From Incurvaria masculella (lineage: Eukaryota; Arthropoda; Insecta; Lepidoptera; Incurvariidae): a DNA stretch of 64,000 bases. Positions 11,169-23,259 of this stretch are shown here, piece after piece (within the stretch, counting starts at the first letter, position 1; each line of letters begins with the position of its first letter). The notes below the pieces were generated by a model. That model had not been told where the DNA came from. It searched no databases and was given only the letters and a program-made list of their open reading frames with translations. The DNA is taken from contig OX335660.1 of NCBI GenBank assembly GCA_946894095.1, forward strand, positions 3,477,001 to 3,541,000, read 5' to 3'. The position numbers and the translations under genes are program-made.

Positions 11169-12716
11169 TGTATTATTAAAGTACCTACAACCTACGAGAC
11201 CTACAACTTACATTTCTATGCGCGTTATGTGATTTTAAAGACATTGTAAATAGCAGAGAAATTGAAATGTTTTATATTGTTAATTTATCCCAGTTTTTGG
11301 TATACGATTTTATAGTTATTTATTAGAATTTTCTATCAGAGACAAGTAGCTGCACATTCGAGACTGGATCTCCAGTTACCCAAAAATACCAAGAATACCC
11401 AATATTATGTATGTAATTTCCTGACATATATGTGTACAGGACTAACATACTTGAAATGTACGCTTTCCTAAATTATCTTAGGGTAGGTTTCATTGAAAAA
11501 TTAGATATATCAAATTAACTTGAATTGATCGCATTCATTGGTTTGAATGAATAAGGGCGACTCTAGCCCCTTCTTTGTTCCGTGTCAAGTCGGCTGTTAT
11601 TGGACACTTGCCGCCCACTGCTGCACTCCGAGGAGAGGATTTTATGCATTATTGCATTTTCATTCGTAATATTTGGATGTTTCAGAACAGCTTCGCTATG
11701 ATAAAAATTGCAGTCAACATACATGAGTTCACATAACTTTTATCTTATATCAATATCATGGACTCGATGTTGCAATATGACATCTCAGATCTACGCTGCT
11801 CATGAAATCTTGGGGAAATATGTCAACTTTTAGGATTTGATTTATTTTAACTTATGAATGTATGGCTTCGCGTATGCCATATGACGCTATTCATGTAAAA
11901 ATGTATGCTCGCACTTTGATCAAAAAATAAAATTAAAATATATCTTGAGATGCATTTAATTTTTAATTTTTATTAATGTTACGATATTACGATACTTCGG
12001 CTTGAACCGAAACTTCATCTAAACCGTCTGAACTATTAAGACCATAAATAAAAATAATTATTTTGTACCTTACCTCTTATGTAGTGGCTGTTCTCTGTGT
12101 TGAATAAATTTATTTGAGGAAAACTAGAGAAATCATAAATATTTTACAAAAAAATATTTCACATTACATGAACTCGGACCGATGTTCGTCTTGTAAGCAC
12201 AGGTCTGTGGTTGCACCCCTTTTTTATTTCATGTATAGTTGAATAGTTTTAAATTAGTTTATAAATTAAATTATATTAGTTTATATCATAGTTTTAATTT
12301 TGAATTAGTTCTATATCTAACATTTGCGGTGAAGGAAAACATGGCGAACACATCACTTTAAATACTTGAACAGCTCCTCAAAAACACAATGCGCTGGCCA
12401 CTCTTTAATTATTTGTGCCTTAAAACCTCTCTTTAAATGAGAAATTAAAAACGCTCTGTTTCGTCCTCCAAAGATGTTATCGTAGGCTAATTAAAATTAG
12501 AATTAATTTCAATTAATACAGCATCGTTGGAGTATCTCGTTCAAGACATTTGCTTGAATAAATACTTAAAGGCGAGCACTGGGAATCCGAAGGGGCAGTT
12601 TTGATTGCCTTCTTTTTCATATTTTTTTTATTAAATGAAAATTTAAAATTTAAAAAGATAACGTGTTTAGAATAATCCGATGAAAAATTATTAGATATTA
12701 ATAAAAAATTTTTACC
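11169..12716. other. Unassigned stretch
   Basis: 1.5 kb of AT-rich sequence with no frame, repeat or RNA that I can support. Confidence 0.5.
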
Positions 12717-13260
12717 AGCTGAGGTACCCGGCTCCGCTCGGCTCAATGTCGTTTTGAACTGGTCTCGACATAAATTATATCCTAGATAAAAGAAAACACA
12801 AAGGACTGTCCAAAAGGCTTGTCCGACGATATGGCATAATTGAATAATAAAACATCGAAATATTACCATTCATGAATTGAGTGGAAGGAATGTACATGAA
12901 CTTCTTAATTGTAAAACCAATCGTCGGAGCTGCATACACTGTACCTCCGTCCCCTTTCTACCTTCGTTCAACGCGGAACAGGGAGAAAATGCACACATTC
13001 ACAGTCGACATTCCAAAAATTAGAACCCACCGATCTTCTAGGTCCTTCATCTATAGGGTCGGAAGACTATGGAATGAACTCCCTTCCGAGGTATTTCCCC
13101 CAAAGTACAACCTGGGGTCCTTCAAACGTGGTGTGAAGAAGCACCTGGCCGGCCGGCGTGGTTTTCGCAGCCCCCCTGTAAGTTCGAAATCACATGGGCG
13201 TCGTCGGGCACCTTAAGATGTCCTGGCGTACGCCATATGCCGCGCTTAACATAAAAAAAA
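12717..13260 (+). pseudogene. LINE 3' end with C-terminal reverse-transcriptase tail
   Basis: An element start (AGCTGAGGTACCCGGCTCCG) is followed by a frame at 12881-13216. It carries the C-terminal signature of jockey/CR1/RTE-type LINE proteins: RSSRSFIYRVGRLWNELPSE, then FKRGVKKHLAGRR. Only the last 80 or so residues are present and the catalytic RT core is absent. It ends with a GGCGTACGCCATATGCCG-type terminus. Relatives lie at 14784, 15250, 25010, 44885, 48005 and 52440. Confidence 0.7.
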
Positions 13261-13339
13261 CATTAGGGTTGATTTCTTCAAAGTTTTTTAAAAGCATTTG
13301 CCACCGGGACGATTATGCACTGGCACTGCTTTATTGATA

Positions 13340-13560
13340 TGGTTGAAAACACGGACATTTTTCATTTCCGCTTCGACCATCTTCCATTTAGTGCGATGGC
13401 TGGTAACTCAGGTGGCATTAACCCTACGACCTAGTTAATAAGAAAAGGGACTTAAAGTTTTACGTGGGATCCATACCACAGCTAGCCTCAACATCCAAGA
13501 CGGTCACCCATCCGAGACCCGAACACACAGATCCCAACGTAGGTGCATCCAAAATACAAA
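13340..13560 (-). mobile_element. SINE-B remnant
   Basis: Reverse-oriented pieces of the shared SINE body and of the 5S-like segment (GACGGTCACCCATCCGAGAC). Diverged, with the ends lost. Confidence 0.65.
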
Positions 13561-13936
13561 GGCTTTGCCACGTTATTCGTACTCGTTAGTGTAAATAAAT
13601 GAATTAAATTCCTAGTAATATTAACAGTAAGTATTTATTTATAATAATAGGAGAACACCAAATTACTATGAATTCACGAAAATCAACTATTCGTGGGGAC
13701 CGATTGTATTATTTCCACGTGCCGGAACCCACAAGGCGCCATGAGTTCGCCTATCTGGAATAACCATCTTATTCCGAAGCAAATGGTTTTCACGTTGAAA
13801 AGGCCGTTGTGGGAGAAAAGATGTGACAGTAATTTAATTGGAAACCCATAAAAATGTACGAATGCCCAAGGGGAAAGGATCGATAGCGTGGGCAGTTTGT
13901 TATTTATTCTGTGCCGCTACGTACCTCTCACAAGTT
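13561..13936. other. Unassigned stretch
   Basis: No feature seen. Confidence 0.5.
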
Positions 13937-14172
13937 CTGCAGGTCTATTCCTGGCATTCACTAATCAGGAATCAGGAATCGTGAGTCTATAAAACCGCTT
14001 TTCTAGCTGTTTTCAAAGCGATTCTCTTGACGAAAATATTCCGAAGCGTAGTTTTCTTAATTAACCAAGGTTTTCCGTTGAAAAACTCGCTTTGAAAATC
14101 GCTATAACAGCGGTTTTCTAGACTCGGGATTCCTGATTCCTGATTACTTAATTGCCAGGAATAGACCTGCAG
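13937..14172. mobile_element. Foldback MITE (236 bp), uninterrupted copy
   Basis: Starts CTGCAGGTCTATTCCTGGCA and ends in its near complement TGCCAGGAATAGACCTGCAG. The inner arms are also complementary (AAAACCGCTTTTCTAGC against GCTATAACAGCGGTTTT). The 104-codon minus frame across it is a by-product. Confidence 0.85.
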
Positions 14173-14274
14173 AGCTCTATCGATGTAAATAATTTGGATC
14201 TTGGGTGTTAAGGGACGTATGGTCGGAAGGTTAATCATTCCTTTTGAGCAAAAAATTAATGTTTTTTTTTTCTT

Positions 14275-14400
14275 GGAACTGATCGTGGATGGAAACACCA
14301 CACTTTTCGTGCTTGATACTGCATACTTCTGAAGGAATTGGGTGCCATTCTAGGACCTTCCTTGTCCTGGGCGGGATTAACCCCACCAAACCAATTCCTT
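14275..14400 (-). mobile_element. SINE-A remnant
   Basis: AAGGAATTGGGTGCCATTCT, AGGACCTTCCTTG and GGGCGGGATTAACCCCACCA follow SINE-A order with a large internal deletion. Confidence 0.55.
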
Positions 14401-14599
14401 ACGCGACTGTCGTATAAAATTCACGGGAAAAAATGTAGCGGTACTTGTATTTTTAAAGTGTGGATAGCACATAGAAGTTGTACTTCTTCAAATTTCGGTG
14501 ATTTATGTATATTTATGTGCATATAGTGAACCCGAACTACGGCGGCCATATATGAGAGAGGTAAAGTTCAAAGTATGTCTTCAATCAGGGTGGCAATTT

Positions 14600-14755
14600 T
14601 TGGAATTCCGCGCTCAGTCATTTTATCGACGGAAAGATTCTCGAGCACGGTATTTCAATGATTCAAGGTTCTCCATCGAAAAAATAGCTTTGACAATCGA
14701 TATAAAAGCGACTGATGAGATTCCTGATTCCTGAGCACGGAATTTCAACACACTT
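14600..14755. mobile_element. Degenerate foldback MITE
   Basis: TATAAAAGCGACTGATGAGA, GATTCCTGATTCCTGA and GAAAAAATAGCTTTGACAAT resemble the element at 13937, heavily diverged. Confidence 0.5.
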
Positions 14756-14783
14756 TATAAACATATGTTTAACATAAACCTCG

Positions 14784-14950
14784 GCATATGCCGTACGGCA
14801 GGCCGTCACCTAGGAGGTCGATGCCCATGGGCTTTCGAACTTTCATGGGGACTGCGAAAACGACGCCGGCCGGCCAGGTGCTTCTTCACACCACGGTTGT
14901 ACTTTGGGGGAATTACCTCGGCAGGGTACACATACTAGGACATAAAATAT
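14784..14950 (-). pseudogene. LINE 3' end fragment
   Basis: Reverse complement of the LINE terminus: GCATATGCCGTACGGCAGGC, GGCCGGCCAGGTGCTTCTTC and ACTTTGGGGGAATTACCTCG match 13080-13240 in reverse. Confidence 0.75.
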
Positions 14951-15249
14951 TAACAAACAACCGTGGCAGACGCTACCTTTACTTTATAACAGGATTACCC
15001 CGGAGGCTTGTATGTGATGAACAGTATTTCGTTACCAACGTTTGAGGTAACTTTGTTAGAAAATTGGGTAAATTACTTTCCGATCGTTATGCTTTGAAAC
15101 TGTTCATGCTTTGGGCAATGATGCGTCCTATCTTATTTAATAAGTACTTACAGAGAATCTTGGGAAATTATTTTATTGATTTGTACCATCAAGCGTTCTG
15201 TCGGCGAAATTTTGAGATTCAAGAAAAATGGCAAGAGCAGGTAGTATTT

Positions 15250-15475
15250 TAGCGGCATATGGCGTACGCCAGGACTTCACCATAGAGGTGCCCGACGACG
15301 CCCATGCGCTTTCGAACTTTGTTTGTTGGTTTTGTGGCAAAAAATAATCTCGAAGGGTGTGAAACAGGGGATGAAAACTTGTATGGGGAACTCATCTAAT
15401 ATCCAGGAAATCATTCAGCCCGACATCAGTCTTAAATGACATTGACTCGAGCGGAGCCGGGTACCTCAGCTAGTA
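15250..15475 (-). pseudogene. LINE 3' end and element head, inverted
   Basis: GCATATGGCGTACGCCAGGA (LINE terminus) is followed by text ending GGAGCCGGGTACCTCAGCTA (15455-15474). That is the complement of the element head at 12717. Confidence 0.65.
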
Positions 15476-16168
15476 TCTTATGTTTTGAAGAGTTTGGTTG
15501 GAATATTATTATCTCCTAATTGACAAGCTATGTAATCCCACTTCTGACCTCGGCAAAGCCTGTCTTTCGTAGCACCTGAAGTGAGGCTCGGTATTAGAAA
15601 TAAAATTGAAGTTTTATCACACCCTTGCCCTAAGCCCTTAAGGTTATAATTAAACAAAAAGACAACTGTAAACAACAATAAAAATGTCTAATTTGGAACA
15701 CAAACAATTAAAAATTATATTCAAATAGATAAAATATTAATATTAATACTATCAATAATAATCATAATAATACATCATATACAACATATTAATAATCATA
15801 ATCTCCACTAATTATAAAACACTAAGGGGTGGCGTGTCTGTAATTTTGGAATTATTTCTAAAATCTTTTGCGAGGGGTTTATGCTAACGAAACTAATGAT
15901 AATAAACTATTTTTCGGAAGTGTTTCTCTGTCTGTCTTCAACAATGTTTGGCCGCTTTTCGCGATGAAACTGCTAATTCTATTTAAATGCGGTTTTCACC
16001 AATTGAATCAAGCACATCTCAAAGAAGTTTAAGCCAAATATCATCACGATCTGTTGAAAAATGAGGAAGTAGTGAACGAAAACGTAATTGACCTTTTTTG
16101 ACCACTGCATTGATGCGGTGCGGGGAGGCGTCTCGACGGCCGACCATAATTCTCTCGCAATCATCACC
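15476..16168. other. Unassigned stretch
   Basis: AT-rich, with TAAT-rich low-complexity text at 15720-15800. No gene seen. Confidence 0.5.
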
Positions 16169-16691
16169 TTAAGGTTGGCCATCCCGCTCAACTGGACATA
16201 CAAACGGGGAAAGAAGATCACGCCCATATTACTTGTCAGAGATCCCAAATTTTGCTCAAAATAGCTTTATTTGATCAAACTATGTAGATGTCTAATAACC
16301 TTTGGCGTTGTAAAATTGTGTTTGGTTTCTAAGTTATAAGGTCCAAAAGTTCGAATTTTTCGCGTGTTTTATACAATAACTTTGGAGGTGGATTACGCAA
16401 TGATAAAGTAAGAACATCTTAAAATGATTAGTCATCAGATTTGGTTTTTGTTAGATTTTTTACTACAGCGGTCGTGGTTTACTTTTAGCTATAAGTCGTT
16501 TTGTAATCAACATTTTCGTAAATCTTACCAAATCAAACACTATGCGCATTGTCTGCTTTGTGGACAAGTTGCATCCTCCTCATCACGGAGCCTGTCTTTT
16601 TCTTTGAAACAGAGAAGGTCCCAGAGCGCAATAGCACGGTTTTGTACCGAGCCCGCGAATGAGTTAGTCCCGCCGGGAAGGGACACCTTAA
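16169..16691 (+). mobile_element. TTAA-ended MITE, copy 2
   Basis: 523 bp, TTAA at both ends, with terminal repeats GGTTGGCCATCCCG and its diverged partner. The body matches the copies at 2087 and 45555. Its right TTAA is also the left end of the next repeat. Confidence 0.85.
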
Positions 16692-17161
16692 GGCGCTAGG
16701 ACTAGCCAACTACTCGCGCCATACAAATGCACTTTTTAACAAATGTAATAATATGTAGTGAAACGCTTCAGCAAATCCAAATATATAACTCCAGACTGAT
16801 AATGGATTGTTAATATTTTTTTATTCCATCATTTATTTAAATAATAATAAAAATAAAAAAGTTGATTTTTCTCAATAGAAATCTGAAAGTAATTCTATTT
16901 CTAGATATAAGCAAAAACAGCATATATGCATAAACAAAAAAATCCATTTGCTTTTAGATTTCTACATTTAGTCAAAAAAGTTCGGAAATGGACACCGTTT
17001 CCGCAATGTATTTTGTATAGAAAAAGGAAACATACATTAACGAAAATAGGTCTATTCCTAGACAAGGAATCATATATTGTAAGAATGACACTTATAATCG
17101 TCAGACTTAGTTAGTTAACTTGGGGTGCCTCGTCTAACTTTGCGATTTGGCTAGTACCAGT
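16688..17161 (+). repeat. Unclassified interspersed repeat F, copy 1
   Basis: TTAAGGCGCTAGGACTAG to CTTGGGGTGCCTCGTCTAAC is repeated in inverted orientation at 62648-63120, including TTAA, with scattered indels. No coding capacity; the class is unknown. Confidence 0.75.
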
Positions 17162-17210
17162 ATAATATCGGACTTTGACGCGAGCGGAGCCGCGGGCACA
17201 GCTAGTATCA
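17162..17210 (-). repeat. Retroposon head fragment
   Basis: GCGGAGCCGCGGGCACAGCT followed by AGTATC is the complement of the CTAGCTGTGCCCGCG-type head seen on several elements here. Confidence 0.5.
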
Positions 17211-18840
17211 TATAAAATTGATGCCTTGATGTCACAGGTACCATAAGTGGAAATCAGGTTACAAGTTGCAGCTTAGTAAAATGTATTAAACTTAAACCTT
17301 TAACATGATTTACATACTTGTCAACGAAACGAAATGAAATCCAAACACGGCACCCTTCCTTTAAAAACCCAAAATCCCTATTGCTTCAGAAGGATCCGAG
17401 AGGCGACTGTTTCCGCCGACGACAAACAAATATACAAAACAAGAGGATAATACGATTTCGTATTTTAATTAAAAGATAGACATCTAGCTGACCGCGGCGC
17501 CTGGTCCGGGTTCGACAATGGCCCAATCACTGCCTGGCCGGTCTTTCAGGAGCGTGACAATTTGGGAATATATAATCTGATCGAACTTCCGCCGAGTGTA
17601 CGTGACGTGTGTGGGATATTTGTGTGAGGACGACTTCAAGGGATGAAGCGTGCTTGCATTCGGTTGATTGGCTTAGGCACGGTTTGGATGTAACAAAATA
17701 CGCAACTGCGTGCCTCAATTTGAATTTTCATGCAGAGCGTGCTCTATGTATGTTCGAGTAGTAAGCCGGTTAGTGAACTAACATTTTTTCTTCCTCGTGC
17801 TTAGTTGTTTCACTCGAAGTTTTATTGTTGCATCACATGTTCGTATCATGAACATCATGTTAATGAAAATCATTCCTGGGGCGACTTCAAAGTCTTAGAA
17901 TTCATCACCTGGGCAAACATTATTTTAAGATGGCAGCTGAGGAAAATTGTACATGTAAGTGTGTGAATTATCAAATTACGAGATCAGAGGAAAACAAATT
18001 TTTGCAAAGAGGATATTTTCGCGATTTGATAATTAAGAATCGCTTTGATATTACGATTGGTATGATAAAATCATTAACAAACATGTATTCACCGAAATTT
18101 GCAAAAAAAAGTTCGTAATTCGTATTGTTATATTAATTCAATGTCTTTTCTTTGGCTTATTATTTTGACAATGAAGTTTATGTTGTAATGACAATTATAT
18201 GTTAACTCCTGTACCACGTAAGTCTCGCGTAAGTATTACCTATTTATGTCGCATTTCTGTATACTGTACCGGGTTACGGCAAGACGCAGCGGATAACCAA
18301 CGAGACAGACTGCGCAGGGTTCTAAATATTGTCCATGCTCAGATATGTTTCATACGTCTCACACTTATACATTTATATTTTTTTATTTTGACTGCGACTG
18401 AGAACACAATGGTACGCAAACGTTTCTCTGTTGCCTAAATTTTTTTAACATATTTTCTAGAAGATTAAAAATTGTCGTCCAGGAATTCAGAAATGGCATT
18501 AAATTTAAAAAATACTGAACCGGTTAGCTCGAAGAATTCTTAACTGAAAAGTGTCGAATTTTCAATACATGATTTTCTTTTTGTTTTCTATTTTTATAAT
18601 TTAAACTTTATAATTCAATCAATTGTACTTCCTTTATAAATGTATCATTATCCTAATCTTTAATTATTAAATACAAACACACTTTGATTGCGTAAAACGT
18701 GTGGTTATTTTATCATTTAATGCACAAATTTCGATCCCGACTCACAGAAAAGAAAAGATGGGAGAAGTGGCATGTGATCGTTACTCGCAAATGGCCATAC
18801 TTGGTTCATACGGCTGGACCAATTTGTGCATATAATGGTA
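17211..18840. other. Unassigned stretch
   Basis: 1.6 kb with no repeat match and only short unconnected frames. Confidence 0.5.
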
Positions 18841-18844
18841 TGGG

Positions 18845-19058
18845 ACGGGCTCAACCCTAATCCCGCCCGGGTTGGTACCATCGCATTGAATGAATGATGG
18901 TCGCAGCGGCAATCAAAATTGTCCGTGTTTTCCATCCAGTTCAATATAGCGGATCAATATAAGGAAGGTCCTGGCATGGCACCTAGTTCCCATGTGGCGT
19001 GTTAGGCTAATATTTAACGTTCAGTCATTAGCCATCCATGTCCAGTTACATAAAAAAA
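18845..19058 (+). mobile_element. SINE body and tail (B-type)
   Basis: CCGCCCGGGTTGGTACCATC, TTGTCCGTGTTTTCCATCCA and GTCCTGGCATGGCACCTAGT, then CCATCCATGTCCAGTTAC and an A-run. GTTCCCATGTGGCGTGTTAG identifies the SINE-B tail version. The head is missing. Confidence 0.75.
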
Positions 19059-19349
19059 CCCACACAGCACTCGCTTCGATTTTATTGCACGGAACTGTGA
19101 AGCAAGCCAATCCTAAAATGAAACTTTATCTTCTCATTCCTCGTCGCCGACCCGCAGGAATTTTCGCGAAGGAAGTCGAGTTTGCCGCCAGACAGTCGAG
19201 GAAAATGCAAATTCCCGCAAAATACTCCACAGAACCTTATAGGAGCAAGAACAGCGAAATTTTACATCCGCCATCCGTATGCACATATTTAACAATGCCT
19301 TGTTCGAGAACTTAAAAAACTTTCCGAGTGACTCGACATCTGAGCCGGT

Positions 19350-19682
19350 AGTCTCGGTTCTCACCTAAATTGGCGTTTACGTAACTTCGAAGTTTCGTAA
19401 AAACGTCAAACTCCATACAAGTTTTTACTAGATATTCTGTGGTTTTACTTCTTCAAGCTGTCAAAGTCAAACGCGGACTTCCGATTTGTATGAAAACGCG
19501 GAGTGGACGTAAACGGCAACGTCGACGTATTTACGGCAACGTTGAGTAAGCTGTCAAATCAAGCTAGGACTCGTAAATGTTAGTTCGCTTTACGCCCACT
19601 GCGCGCGCTCTTCAATTTCTCAATACATTTGAAAACGCCAGTCGATCGGTTTGCCGTAACGCCAATTGACAACTGAGACTAC
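19350..19682 (-). mobile_element. MITE with long terminal inverted repeats
   Basis: The left end (AGTCTCGGTTCTCACC, AAATTGGCGTTTACG) and right end (GGTTTGCCGTAACGCCAATT, GACAACTGAGACT) are imperfect complements. A second copy in the other orientation is at 49162-49510. Confidence 0.8.
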
Positions 19683-19689
19683 TGGCTCT

Positions 19690-19952
19690 GCGGCCTTATT
19701 GCCGAACAGCGATAGTCGCTGCCAGCGTCAGTGTCGCTGCTAACGACCCATCGCATACAAGATTTTTCGGCTACCATCGACTTACCGATACCGACGACAT
19801 AGACTATGTCGATGGCGGCTACAGATAAAAATTAATGGCGGTTGCCTATCTTTTATCCGCAGTAACGGTAGCCGCAAAATTTGGTATGCGATGTCTCGTT
19901 AGCAGCGACGCTGACGCTGGCAGCTACAGTCGCTGTTCGGCAATAAGGCCGC
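19690..19952. mobile_element. Foldback MITE (263 bp)
   Basis: Arms of about 70-80 bp: GCGGCCTTATTGCCGAACAG at left is the complement of CTGTTCGGCAATAAGGCCGC at right, and the match continues inward (CAGCGACGCTGACGCTGGCA). The centre is a diverged spacer of about 100 bp. Confidence 0.85.
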
Positions 19953-20354
19953 TGATATCGAAACCAGCGAGCGAGAACGGACGACATTGGCGACCGACTC
20001 ATCCATACAGCGGCAGAGTAGCCGCTTTCTGTTAAATACATACATATACACTGACCCGGCCAGTTAGTTCGTTTGCGAATTCGCTCACTAGTGATGTACT
20101 CGTCTAACTGCGGTAAGTTCATTTACGAATTCCGGATGCGCAAAATTTATTTATTTTTGTGTGCATTTTTATTGCACTCAAAAAATGGTCAAGATGTACA
20201 ACTTAATGCTGGAGGCATTCTCTATCAGCCTACCTTTGGGTATCGTGAATCAGTAGGGCGAGTAGCAGTTACATATGAATATTTTTTGATATAATTGTTA
20301 TATGATTTGGATTTTGTGCAACTAAATTATATTATCAAGCATAATTATTTTATC

Positions 20355-20520
20355 AATTTCTCTGCCGCACCACCGGGATAAGGAACTGTCTGCCGGCGGT
20401 TGTATTCCTCCTTATGGGAATTCCTAACCTGGGAGTTTTCAAGCGTAATTTGAACAAGCTCTACAGCTCAGCAACAGTCCGCAAATCCTCTGGTATGGTG
20501 CCTAGCTTTTCTGAGCACCT
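20355..20520 (+). pseudogene. LINE C-terminal fragment
   Basis: Translated, it gives LPAVVF, then LGVFKRNLNKLYS, the C-terminal LINE pattern. The inverted fragment at 21165-21300 shares the TTTCTCTGCCGCACC start. Confidence 0.6.
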
Positions 20521-20544
20521 TTGGACAACTTAGCACAACTACCC

Positions 20545-20660
20545 ATACCGGTTATTCATAAAACAACTGACTACCGTCAGTGCATTATAAGTAATACGTG
20601 GCTACACTGCCGCCACACGGATGTCATTCAGTCGCCACTGCCGTACTTCCTACTCGCTGA
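20545..20660 (+). repeat. Relative of the minisatellite-bearing element
   Basis: TAATACGTGGCTACACTGCC, GCCACACGGATG, CAGTCGCCACTGCCG match 9445-9540 and 24260-24340. The first part is close to the reverse complement of the 43-bp unit. Confidence 0.6.
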
Positions 20661-20784
20661 TCGAGACCGACTCTACATTGAAATTAAAAAGAACTTAGCT
20701 TATTCTTTCATTTACATATTGTTTCCACAGTCCTTCTTCAGAATTGTATTACTACGCCTTCACATTTCAAACATTTTGGATTAG

Positions 20785-20900
20785 GTCAACATCGGTAGCC
20801 CGATCGTCGACGCTAAGAAACACTGCGCGGTCGTGTTCTGGATGGGTGACCATCCAACCGTTGCCAGCCGTGGTTCGGATTCCATCACTTTGAATAAAAC
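20785..20900 (+). mobile_element. SINE-B head fragment
   Basis: ATCGGTAGCCCGATCGTCGA (A-box region), GTTCTGGATGGGTGACCATC (5S-like) and GTGGTTCGGATTCCATC follow in SINE-B order; the body is absent. Confidence 0.7.
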
Positions 20901-21164
20901 AATTTAAAAAAACCGACTTAAAAAAAAAGGATTCCAAAACAAATTAATATGCACTAAAAATAAAAAAAATGCAATTATTGTAGTTACAATTATTGTTATT
21001 TTTGGAGTCGATGTCAGCCAAGGCAGATTTGTAACTACATACACAGTTATAGGTGAGATGTGCTTGTGCCGCGCGCGCGACTTGACGAGGCGAGAGGCGA
21101 GAGTGCGGCCGCGGCGGGAGCTGTCAAGTGAACACGCCGGGCCTAACCACACTCAGGGAGGCCT

Positions 21165-21300
21165 CGAGCTTGTTATATGAGTAAAGGCACCCGCCGGCAG
21201 ACAGTTCCATGTCCTGGCGGTGCGGCAGAGAAATGAGTTTGAGAAACGGTTCGTTCTCAAACGCCTAATGTCAACCACAAGGGGGTGCTCTGATTCTATT
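21165..21300 (-). pseudogene. LINE C-terminal fragment, inverted
   Basis: CGCCGGCAGACAGTTCCATG and GGTGCGGCAGAGAAATGAG are the complement of the fragment at 20355. Confidence 0.55.
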
Positions 21301-22850
21301 CCCGCTCCGACCGACCAATCAACTAATCCCGTACTATTCTAGGCACTACACTACTACCCGTGCCTCTTCGGGCCATAAACGTTATCGTAAAGATTCATCA
21401 ACGCTGAGTGCATCTCGAATGACCTAGATTTAAGTGCGCGACTTAGCCAGAGTTACGGGACGAATAAACATGACAGATGTTCCATACTTGTACCGTAGAT
21501 GTCAAGCAATCATTATACATCAACACGGGTACTATATCTGCCTACAGAGAAACGTTTAGGGTTCCCAGATTTGGTGGCGAGCCTAGAATCACCATTTCTA
21601 CCTACGGAGGTTATTTTCTCGTTGATTTTATTATTATTATTATATGTTGTATACAACTAGCAGCTACTAGGTGATGCATGTATTTTAATTATTTAGTGCA
21701 CTGTATTCATATTTTTGTAAATAAAGTTTTTTTTTTAAGATTAGTTTTCATTTATTGTTTCTCGGTTTTGATATTTGTCCAATTTGTTTTTAAAACTGTT
21801 CACTGAGTTAGCACTTATCATTTCTTCTGGCAATTTATTCCAAGTGTCAGTATTATATATTTGAAGTAGTATTATTGCGGTTAAGTTTCAAGGAGTGTCC
21901 TCGAAGTCTCTCATTAGTATTTTCGGTATACATTTAAAGACTTGGTACATCGTAGTGTTCAGTAAGGATTTTGTAGGTCTCAAATAGGTCTCCACGCTGC
22001 GTTCCTTTTTCCAATGTAGTAAGACCAAGTGTGTCAAGACGATCTTCACATGATTTGTGCCTGAGGAACAACACAATTATTTACCTACATAAGATGTATA
22101 TTTAGTATTAGGCCTCCGTCCCCAGAACTGATATATAAAACCTTTCAAAGATCGAACGCAATATCTAAAATACTAATTTAACAAAACTGAAGACTTTTTC
22201 TTGTATCGCTCTTTGTTGGAACTACCAGTCGCAAATTATCTTTTTTATTAGGTCCGATTTTTTAATAGTCTAATAAGCAGTCATATAACTATTCGACGAA
22301 TTTATTTTCGCCGCTGCTAATCCATACATTGTCGCAAGTCGATATAGTCATTAGAAAAATTACATGAGCAAAATTACAAAATAAGATGACACTTCTAGGA
22401 GATATTATTTTGGAGTAGTGACTTTCCGTCTTTTAAGAAAACAATATTTTGCTATTCGACTGCCATCTGAGGATTGAAAAAACTGCCCAGTTTGCCCATC
22501 GGATTAGTTTGGTTGGGACGCTATGCAGGTATCTCAGTCCCTTAAATAATTCTGTTTGCATTGCAATTCTCGAGAAAGGCTATACTTATGCTATTTAACA
22601 TCACGCTAAGACCATGAGGGGCCGAGCAAAAGACAAAGTCAGAAAGAACGCGAAGCGAAAACGAAGTATTAACGAGGGCGGCCGATGCGTCGCGGCGGCC
22701 GCATTTTACCGGATTGTCCAAAACGATATTGACTCGAATAAAGCCAAAAACCACAGCTTAACAGCTTCCTTTCTAGGTTATTAACGTGTCCTTGCTTCAC
22801 GGTCGATTCTACGTATTCATCTTCCATTGTAATGGTAAAGCCTAGTGGTT
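21301..22850. other. Unassigned stretch
   Basis: No gene supported. TGTCCTTGCTTCACGGTCGA at 22789-22808 is a short match to the right arm of the tRNA-like element at 36986. Confidence 0.45.
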
Positions 22851-22894
22851 AATGTATAACCGTGAAAATACTGATTTTTTTGGCGGGTTATGCA

Positions 22895-23095
22895 TGGATA
22901 AAACTGTAGGTCCACCTCCCTAATTACTAGGTCATAAATTGGATGAAACGTGGTAGGAGCAGGAATTAAAAGTAATACGTGTTTTGGATCCAGGAATCGA
23001 TCCAGGTCCTGGCATAGCAGCCAGTAGAAATTCCTGCGTAAATGTGTGCTGGGATAGTAGTTATAGCCACCAATGTCAAGGTACATAAAAAAGGA
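22895..23095 (+). mobile_element. Old SINE remnant
   Basis: AAAACTGTAGGTCCACCTCC, CCAGGTCCTGGCATAGCAGC and GCCACCAATGTCAAGGTACA with an A-run keep SINE order but are diverged. Confidence 0.55.
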
Positions 23096-23259
23096 CTGTC
23101 AGAAATGAAAAATATTCATAACCGTGTTTTTATTGTCCGTAAAGAAATATATGTGTAAGTCTAGCAGCGAAGAGTTCACGACTGCAATGAATTATTTTAT
23201 TATTACACGAATCACGCAGGACGCGTTCGTAAAAACATTTACCGACACTCGAGCATTTT

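Noticed and set aside
13987..14301. 104-codon minus-strand frame
   Set aside because: It is a by-product of the foldback MITE at 13937-14172.
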